From CAYNEO01 sp964396245 (GTDB lineage Bacteria; Zixibacteria; MSB-5A5; GN15; FEB-12), in the NCBI GenBank assembly GCA_964396245.1, contig CAYNEO010000089.1:1-5306 (forward strand): 5,306 nt of DNA. Direction: 5' to 3'. Positions 1 through 5,306 of this stretch are shown one piece after another. Both the position numbers and the translations under genes were made by a program. The notes below the pieces were generated by a model. The model saw only the letters and a program-made list of their open reading frames with translations, had not been told where the DNA came from and did not search any database. How positions within the stretch are numbered: position 1 is the first letter of the stretch; every line of letters starts with the position of its first letter.

Positions 1-2707
1 ACTTTTGAGATTCAATTGCGGCTAGCCAGTTCAGTACAACCTCGCACTCGGCCGGGGTGGTTTCGTGCGTTGCAGCCTTGATGACGACAAACTCCTGGCC
101 GTCGCTGGTGGCATCGTAGCCGAAGTAGGCGTAGTTACCCGATTCGTCCTTCCAGTAAGGTGGCATCTCAAGAGTAAATAACTTCTCCGGGGGCCCGAGT
201 TGAAGTTCCCGTGTAGAGCTGACAGAAACCGCCATCAATTCCTTACCACTCAGATAGTAGACTTCCCGTCCGTCCGAGCGCCACCGGGGATAACTGCCGA
301 TTGATTCGCTAACTTTTCGCCTGGCTCGATTGGTCTGCAAGTCCACAAGATAAACTTCACGCTCTCTCCCCGTATATACCTCTTCGAGTAGATAACGGCC
401 ATCTGGAGACAAGCCACTGGGCAGCTCGCGCAATGGACCGCTCAATAAGAGCATCGTCGAATCCGGTTGACTCACGGGACAAAGCCACGTTCTCGGAATC
501 CTCGACAGATTTGTGGTGACAGCTTCGACCAGCATAAGACGGTTTTCTTTAGTCCATTGCACGGGGAACACATTCATAGAATCCGGTATTCCCAAGTCAT
601 GGCCGACGTCTGCTTCCCGAACACTCTGTAACCGTACACCGTAGTGGCCAACCGCTCTCTGCTTTGTATATGCGATAGTCGAACCATCGGGTGACCAGAC
701 GGGTATTGCATCATTCACTTGATCCCTGGTGACGCTGATCTCAGCTCTGCGCTTGATATCGTAAAGTGCAATGTCATAGGATTTTCCAGCTTCTCGGAAT
801 GAGCTGTATACTACCAAGCTGTTATCCGGGGAATAAGTGGCATCGCCGTAAATCGCCAAACCACCTATGGTATCCATGAGCGTACCATCGCGCTTCAAAC
901 GCACCAGGTACCCCTGCTTGCGTCCACCCCCATGACCGCCTGTTAGGTATGCCAGATGACCGTTATTGGATGTACAGAAGCCGCCGCCCTCCTCAAATTG
1001 AGCTGAAAGGTTCGACACCAAAGGTATTGCTTCACCTTTCAAGACCAGTTCGTCAGTATCGAATGGTTGGGCGTAGAGAGTATTGCTCTTGACATAAACT
1101 AGGTAGCCCGGATCGCAGTATTCAACCCTTGAATTTGCCTCAAGCAGAGTTTGAGACATGGACGAATTAATGGAACCTAGCTTGAGCGTTAATCTCCAGT
1201 CTCCCCCGGTATACGAGGTCCAATCTTCACGGTCCATAGAATGGAAGAGGAAATGTGTGCCATCTGGCAGGAGCCAGGGCCAGCCCTGATCCAATTCGCC
1301 TGAAGCCGTGTCGACGGTTGTATATTGCTTAATAACTCCTCCCGAGGAATTAACTCCATTAATTCCCGGTATCGCAGCTGCATCGAACAAAATCAAACCG
1401 TCCTTACCCCAACTGCCGTCCTCACCCTTTGAGTCACAGATAATCTGGACCGGTCCCCCGGTACAGGCTACTTTCTTGAGCTGGTTGTCCGCAAAAAAAG
1501 CAAGGTATTTACTGTCCGGCGACCAAAACGGGTGAAAGACACCCTCGGTGCCCGGCAGGACATAAGCATCGATCGAATTCATGGGCCGTACACGGATCCG
1601 CCTCACTCCGAAAGTATCAATGGTTACCAAAGCTAGCATCTTACCATCAGGTGACAGACGAGGCCATTGCATCGATATTGTCCCTTCGGCAAGCGGTATT
1701 CTGAAGCGAACGGTTTCAGGTACATCATGCTTCTGGCCGTTAATGTACATCCACATTGACACCGTTGCACACAGCGCGAGTATCGTTAGTACCCACGATA
1801 GTCGCATTCTGAAGCGGCGCTTTGACGAGACCGGCGCGGGGATGCCCGCCTGTGATCCGGCTGAGGCGATCCAGTCAAGCTCGTCCTTGAGGTCCTTGAC
1901 TGACTGCCAGCGATCATCCGGGTCTTTGGCCAGACACTTTCGGATCAGGCGATCGAGGGCCGGGGGAGAGGTCGGCTGAAGCTCCGTTATCGAGCGCGGT
2001 TCGTCCTTCATTATCGAGCCGATCAAACTGGCTTTGCTCGTTCCCGAGAACGCCCGTTGGCCAGTCACCATTTCGTACAGCGTTACGCCAAACGAAAAGA
2101 TGTCGCTGCGGGCATCGGCCTCGCGGCCTTCAAGCTGCTCCGGGGACATGTACTGAAGAGTGCCCACAATCGCGCCTGCGCCTGTCACCGGGGTCGTCTC
2201 AGTTTGATCGCTGAGTCCGGTCACAGCTTCCGCGTGGAGTTTGGCCAGACCGAAATCAAGCAGCTTGGCGCCTTCCCTGGTCAGGAAGATGTTCCCCGGC
2301 TTGAGATCGCGATGAACAACCCCTTTCCGATGGGCGGCTTCCAGCGCCCCTGCGATCTGGCTGCCGACTTCGAGGACTTTCGCGCCATCGAACTTCCCTT
2401 TGGCCAATCGGTCGGCCAGTAACTCTCCCTCGAGAAGTTCCATGACGAGGAAGTCGACGCCATTCTCATGGCCGATATCGTGGAGAGTGCAGATATTCGG
2501 ATGGTTGAGGCTCGAGATAGTCTTCGCTTCCCGTTCGAATCGTGCCCGGGCATCTTCATTCATCGCCGACTGTGGCGGCAGCACTTTGAGAGCGACCGTG
2601 CGACCGAGCCGCGTATCTGTCGCCCTGTAGACCTCGCCCATGCCGCCAGCCCCAGCAGATACCTCGATCTCATACGGCCCGAGCTTCTGTCCTTTTTCGA
2701 GACTCAT
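1..2707 (-). CDS. Receptor-type Ser/Thr protein kinase with C-terminal TolB/PD40-like propeller (kinase B, 3' partial)
   Basis: Paralogue of kinase A with the same kinase-TM-propeller plan. I translated the frame codon by codon from the ATG at 2705-2707 to position 2: 902 codons, no internal stop, no frameshift. The start fits the family N-terminus (MSLEKGQKLGPYEI). The kinase domain covers about 12-276: glycine loop GAGGMG 19-24, Lys41 in VALK, Glu60, HRD Asp134, Asn139, DFG Asp151, activation loop 160-182 with several Thr, SPEQ 188-191, Arg266. A TM helix lies at 303-322, preceded by RRFRMR, which predicts a cytoplasmic kinase. Propeller strands of SPDG type occur at about 350-360, 394-405, 478-488, 624-634, 670-680, 766-774, 808-818 and 865-875. 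The visible end (NWLAAIESQK) matches kinase A's end (NWPAAYGVEE, then stop), so only a few codons are probably missing on the left. The propeller-coding part is lower in GC than the kinase part. Ligand and substrates are not deducible. Confidence 0.95.
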   Translation of the reverse strand, partial: MSLEKGQKLGPYEIEVSAGAGGMGEVYRATDTRLGRTVALKVLPPQSAMNEDARARFEREAKTISSLNHPNICTLHDIGHENGVDFLVMELLEGELLADRLAKGKFDGAKVLEVGSQIAGALEAAHRKGVVHRDLKPGNIFLTREGAKLLDFGLAKLHAEAVTGLSDQTETTPVTGAGAIVGTLQYMSPEQLEGREADARSDIFSFGVTLYEMVTGQRAFSGTSKASLIGSIMKDEPRSITELQPTSPPALDRLIRKCLAKDPDDRWQSVKDLKDELDWIASAGSQAGIPAPVSSKRRFRMRLSWVLTILALCATVSMWMYINGQKHDVPETVRFRIPLAEGTISMQWPRLSPDGKMLALVTIDTFGVRRIRVRPMNSIDAYVLPGTEGVFHPFWSPDSKYLAFFADNQLKKVACTGGPVQIICDSKGEDGSWGKDGLILFDAAAIPGINGVNSSGGVIKQYTTVDTASGELDQGWPWLLPDGTHFLFHSMDREDWTSYTGGDWRLTLKLGSINSSMSQTLLEANSRVEYCDPGYLVYVKSNTLYAQPFDTDELVLKGEAIPLVSNLSAQFEEGGGFCTSNNGHLAYLTGGHGGGRKQGYLVRLKRDGTLMDTIGGLAIYGDATYSPDNSLVVYSSFREAGKSYDIALYDIKRRAEISVTRDQVNDAIPVWSPDGSTIAYTKQRAVGHYGVRLQSVREADVGHDLGIPDSMNVFPVQWTKENRLMLVEAVTTNLSRIPRTWLCPVSQPDSTMLLLSGPLRELPSGLSPDGRYLLEEVYTGREREVYLVDLQTNRARRKVSESIGSYPRWRSDGREVYYLSGKELMAVSVSSTRELQLGPPEKLFTLEMPPYWKDESGNYAYFGYDATSDGQEFVVIKAATHETTPAECEVVLNWLAAIESQK
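1742..1801 (-). other. Transmembrane helix of kinase B
   Basis: Encodes residues 303-322 (LSWVLTILALCATVSMWMYI), a single hydrophobic segment right after the basic stretch KRRFRMR. It lies at the same place in the architecture as the helix of kinase A but has an unrelated-looking sequence with more Met, Trp and Cys. The charge pattern again predicts kinase inside and propeller outside. Confidence 0.85.
2704..2707 (-). other. ATGA stop/start overlap joining kinase A and kinase B
   Basis: On the minus strand the four bases read ATGA: the TGA ends kinase A and the ATG starts kinase B in the next frame. Such 4-bp overlaps are typical of translational coupling by terminating and re-initiating ribosomes and imply a shared transcript. 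The ATG is supported independently by the family-like N-terminus that follows it. Confidence 0.9.
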
Positions 2708-5306
2708 TCCTCCACCCCATATGCTGCCGGCCAGTTGACGACTACTTCTATATCCCCCGATGATTCCCCCGGGGAGCTCACCGGTGTTACGAACAGAAAC
2801 CGCTGGCCGTCCGGGGATACGTCATAACCCCACCGGGTCAGGCTGGGATCGAAGTACTGGGGTCGTGAGAACAACACCTCCGGTGGTCCGAAGTTGAAAC
2901 CGTTGGAAGTGTCAATCTTCACGACTTTGAAAGCATCGCCGTCGAAGAAGAAGATCTCACGGCCATCGTGGCTCCATCGGGGCTGGCTCCCCCCGGGGCT
3001 GATCTGCCAGCGCTTCCCCTGCTCTAACAGGTCGGTTACGTAAACGCCTTCCTTCAACTTGACTTTGCTCCCTTCACTGAGCAAGTACCGGCCGTCGGGA
3101 GAAATCCCCCGGGGGTTTTCACGCTCTGAAAGCACGAAGCGCTCCTTGACTTCGGCGGGATTTTTCGGATCGACTACGAGAATGCGTTTCCCCCGGCTCG
3201 GGGGAACCAGATATTCACAGAGCCAAAGCTCCCCGGGCCGCCGCCAGGACATGGCAAAAAAGTGCGATGAATCAGAAGTGACAATCGCCGAGCTTTCCGG
3301 ATCGAACAAGCGACAGTATTCAATGGACGAGTTTGCGATAGTCTCAACGTGCCGGGCCGTGAAGGCGACAGTATCCCCCACCGGTGACCAGATCGGGTCG
3401 TACTCATCGTAGTCGCTGGAGGTGAGGCGGAAGGCTCGGTTGCGCTCCAGGTCAAGAACTCCGACTTTGAACTTCTGGGTCTCAGAAACGCGCGCGTCGT
3501 AAGCAACATACCGGCCGCCGGGAGAGAGATGGATCTCGCCGTAAATATAGAGATCGCCGACCGTATCGAGGTCTCTCCCCTGTCGGTCCACCCACACGAG
3601 CCTACTGAGGCCAGCCGTGCCTTTCTGCCAAGCCACAAGGCCGTTGTTGGAAGCGCTGGCATTCATGGTTAACCCCAAGGAGAGACCGCGGAAAGCGGGC
3701 ATCTCCGCCAGCAAGACAGGGTCGCCCTCAAACTCGAACGAACTAGTGTTGAATTTGCGAATGGCAAGGAAGCCGTTTTTCAGGTACAGGATGTAGCCGG
3801 GATCACAGTAAGCTGCCCGGCCGACCACGGTTCCGAGCAGTTTGCTTTCACTCTGGTCCAGACTCATCAGTTTCAGATAACACTCATCAGAGTAGAAACC
3901 CCAGTAATTGACTCGTTCAACGCAGATAAAGTGGCGTCCGTCCGGAAGAAAACTGGGCCACATCACGTAGCTTCCTTCAGTGAAGGTATTCGAAGGAACT
4001 GCTGATCGAGGTTCACCGCCGGACGATGACACCTGTCCAATTCCCAGGGATCCTTCGTAATCATCAAATATAATTGTGCCGCTGCTGCCCCAGCTCCCAT
4101 CACACCCGAGCGTTTTGCATATGGTAACGGACGGACCCCCCTCGACCGGCGTTTTCTTGAACCTCTTTTCAATAGCGTCGTAGACAGCCAGGTACTTGCT
4201 GTCGGGAGACCAAAAAGGTCTGGCCGCCATTACCTGCGCCGGGGCGGTCGTTCCCGGCAGCGGATACGATTGGAGAGAGTCGAGCGGACGAATCCAAACC
4301 TGTGAAGCTCCGGTACTGTCGAATCCAAGGAAAGCAAGGTAGCGGCCGTCGGGTGACAATTGTGGCCACTCGACACTGGTCACCCCTTGGGGTCTGGTCA
4401 CCGTAAAACGGAAACTCTGCGCCTGAGGATTCTCCCCGGTCAACTGCTGCCAGCCGATGGCAACAGCAACGATCGCAAAGAACGCGGCGGCGATCCACGC
4501 CGTCCGCGAACCTGCCTGTCGTTTTACACTGAATTTGAAACCGGAAATACTACCGGACTCCAGCGAACGTCTGATCCGCATCAAATCGGCCAGCATCCCA
4601 TCGGCGTGCTGATAACGCGTCTTGACGTCTTTGTCCAGAGCCTTCTCGATCACGAACTGGAGGCGATCCGGGAGTCCGGCTTTGAAGCGGGCCAACGGCT
4701 CGGGAAGGTCATCTACAACGGCCTTCAGCGTAGCCGCCTCGGTGTCGCGTTTGAAGGGGTTCTGCTTCGTAAGCAATTCGTACAAAACTACACCCAAGGA
4801 GAACAAATCACTCCGGTGATCAACTTCCTGACCCCGCACCTGCTCCGGCGACATGTAGCCGACCGTGCCGAGTGTCGAGCCGGTTTTCGTGAGCTGCTCG
4901 GAACCCCGCACGGATGCGAGTCCAAAGTCGACTATTCGTACTCTACCGTGGCTGTCGAGCAGGATGTTGGACGGTTTGATATCGCGATGGATTATCCCTT
5001 TGTCATGAGCGGCTTGCAGTCCCTCACACACCTGGATCGCGATCTCGAGGATGTTTTCGAGCGGCAGATCCTTGCCAGCGATAACTTCGCGCAGCGAGCG
5101 ACCTTCGATTACCTGCATGGCAAAGAACGGGCGTCCCTGGAACTCGCCGACCTCGTAGATGGCCGCAATATTGGGATGGTCCAGACCGGCCGCGGCGTGG
5201 GCCTCGCGCGTGAACCGTTTTCGACAATCGTCATCCTGACACAAGTGTGGAGGCAGGAATTTCAGTGCGACTTTGCGGTTCAGCTTGGTATCTTCCGCCA
5301 GGTACA
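2704..5306 (-). CDS. Receptor-type Ser/Thr protein kinase with C-terminal TolB/PD40-like propeller (kinase A, 5' partial)
   Basis: Membrane Ser/Thr kinase, predicted to phosphorylate cytoplasmic proteins in response to something sensed by an outer propeller; substrate and ligand unknown. The frame stays open to the right edge. Numbered from the first complete codon (5302-5304), 866 residues are visible. They begin just after the glycine loop (VYLAED) and include VALK Lys15 (5260-5262), alpha-C Glu34, HRD Asp108 (4981-4983), Asn113, DFG Asp126, a Thr-rich activation loop (about 134-150), SPEQ at 152-155 and the subdomain XI Arg230. A TM helix at about 268-286 follows a K/R-rich stretch, so the kinase should be inside. 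The rest is a propeller with SPDG-type strands at about 316-325, 364-375 and 829-840, and several between. The family usually has about 850-950 residues, so only about 25-40 N-terminal residues are missing. A TTG at 5242-5244 can be read as a start but would remove Lys15, so it is rejected. The stop overlaps the next gene's ATG. Kinase identity is near certain; the signalling role is inferred. Confidence 0.95.
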   Translation of the reverse strand, partial: YLAEDTKLNRKVALKFLPPHLCQDDDCRKRFTREAHAAAGLDHPNIAAIYEVGEFQGRPFFAMQVIEGRSLREVIAGKDLPLENILEIAIQVCEGLQAAHDKGIIHRDIKPSNILLDSHGRVRIVDFGLASVRGSEQLTKTGSTLGTVGYMSPEQVRGQEVDHRSDLFSLGVVLYELLTKQNPFKRDTEAATLKAVVDDLPEPLARFKAGLPDRLQFVIEKALDKDVKTRYQHADGMLADLMRIRRSLESGSISGFKFSVKRQAGSRTAWIAAAFFAIVAVAIGWQQLTGENPQAQSFRFTVTRPQGVTSVEWPQLSPDGRYLAFLGFDSTGASQVWIRPLDSLQSYPLPGTTAPAQVMAARPFWSPDSKYLAVYDAIEKRFKKTPVEGGPSVTICKTLGCDGSWGSSGTIIFDDYEGSLGIGQVSSSGGEPRSAVPSNTFTEGSYVMWPSFLPDGRHFICVERVNYWGFYSDECYLKLMSLDQSESKLLGTVVGRAAYCDPGYILYLKNGFLAIRKFNTSSFEFEGDPVLLAEMPAFRGLSLGLTMNASASNNGLVAWQKGTAGLSRLVWVDRQGRDLDTVGDLYIYGEIHLSPGGRYVAYDARVSETQKFKVGVLDLERNRAFRLTSSDYDEYDPIWSPVGDTVAFTARHVETIANSSIEYCRLFDPESSAIVTSDSSHFFAMSWRRPGELWLCEYLVPPSRGKRILVVDPKNPAEVKERFVLSERENPRGISPDGRYLLSEGSKVKLKEGVYVTDLLEQGKRWQISPGGSQPRWSHDGREIFFFDGDAFKVVKIDTSNGFNFGPPEVLFSRPQYFDPSLTRWGYDVSPDGQRFLFVTPVSSPGESSGDIEVVVNWPAAYGVEE
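2709..2713 (-). promoter_or_regulatory. Shine-Dalgarno-like GGAGG before kinase B, unusually close to the ATG
   Basis: The minus strand reads GGGGTGGAGGAATGA. The GGAGG is embedded in the last Val-Glu-Glu codons of kinase A and lies only one base from the ATG, closer than the usual 5-9 bases. A weaker G-rich run (2715-2718) is better spaced. The placement suits re-initiation by ribosomes finishing kinase A better than independent loading. This is a sequence match only. Confidence 0.5.
3188..3206. repeat. Perfect GC-rich hairpin inside the kinase A coding region
   Basis: The plus strand reads TTCCCCCG, GCT, CGGGGGAA: a perfect 8-bp stem with a 3-base loop. In kinase A it encodes the PPSRGK segment of the propeller. 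It could form a stable hairpin in the mRNA. With no U-tract and a position well inside the gene, it is not a normal terminator, and any function is unknown. Confidence 0.5.
4447..4503 (-). other. Transmembrane helix of kinase A
   Basis: Encodes about 19 mostly Ala, Ile, Val and Phe residues (RTAWIAAAFFAIVAVAIGW region), the only long hydrophobic run in the protein. Lys and Arg residues just before it (VKRQAGSR) suggest by the positive-inside rule that the kinase is cytoplasmic and the propeller extracytoplasmic. It separates the kinase domain from the first propeller strand by about 30 residues. Confidence 0.85.

Noticed and set aside
1346..1366. AT-rich inverted repeat (GGAATTAA and TTAATTCC with a 5-base loop)
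   Set aside because: It is an 8-bp weak stem inside kinase B at the IPGINGVNSSGG segment. With no T-tract or conserved context, chance is the best explanation.
1581..1979. Plus-strand 132-residue reading frame
   Set aside because: It lies opposite the kinase B kinase/TM/propeller junction, has no recognisable motif, and is a shadow of the real gene.
2057..2422. Plus-strand 121-residue reading frame, and similar ones at 2468-2827 and 3059-3412
   Set aside because: They are antisense to well-conserved kinase or propeller codons, have no convincing ribosome site, and show low-complexity compositions typical of antisense shadows.
1..2707. Kinase B as a broken or frameshifted gene, because no long closed reading frame ends in this region
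   Set aside because: Codon-by-codon translation from 2707 to 2 stays in one frame without a stop and carries conserved motifs throughout. It only lacks its stop because the window ends.
3174..3662. Minus-strand 162-residue reading frame overlapping kinase A in another frame
   Set aside because: It is fully inside the propeller of kinase A and shows no domain of its own, while the kinase A frame has the repeat motifs.
5242..5244. TTG as the start codon of kinase A
   Set aside because: The frame is open to the right edge, and the upstream 20 codons encode the kinase beta-3 strand with the catalytic Lys (VALK) and the end of the glycine loop. The true start is outside the window.
1..5306. tRNA, rRNA, CRISPR, insertion sequence or attachment site
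   Set aside because: Both genes fill the window without a gap. I saw no regularly spaced direct repeats, terminal inverted repeats with a transposase, or structural RNA signature.

Overview
The window is almost entirely coding and holds two tandem minus-strand genes, both cut by the window edges. Each encodes a large membrane-anchored bacterial (Hanks-type) Ser/Thr protein kinase. The layout in both is: cytoplasmic kinase domain, one transmembrane helix, then a C-terminal beta-propeller of about 570 residues built from TolB/PD40-type (WD40-like) repeats, predicted to lie outside the cytoplasm. The upstream gene (kinase A, right part) enters across the right edge and stops at 2704. The downstream gene (kinase B, left part) starts at 2707 and leaves across the left edge, with 902 codons and no stop inside the window. 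The two overlap in an ATGA, so they are almost certainly co-transcribed and probably translationally coupled.

Both kinases appear catalytically competent: the beta-3 Lys, alpha-C Glu, HRD Asp, catalytic-loop Asn and DFG Asp are present in each. The propellers can be aligned by eye from the first repeat to the shared N-W-x-A-A end, so the pair arose by duplication of a whole three-part receptor gene. A positively charged stretch before each TM helix places the kinase inside and the propeller outside. The simplest reading is a pair of paralogous receptor kinases that may sense related ligands or act together. No ligand, substrate or partner can be named from the sequence.

The organism is a bacterium of moderate GC content (roughly 50-60% by hand count of sampled lines). 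Tandem kinase-TM-PD40 genes of this type are, from general knowledge, abundant in Acidobacteriota, Gemmatimonadota, Zixibacteria and other mostly uncultured Gram-negative-type phyla. The window alone does not fix the phylum.

There is no intergenic space, and I see no RNA gene, mobile element, CRISPR array, promoter or terminator. The points most worth a second look are the coupled receptor pair itself, the drop in GC inside kinase B at the kinase/propeller boundary, divergent loops between the paralogous propellers, and a strong GC hairpin inside kinase A.
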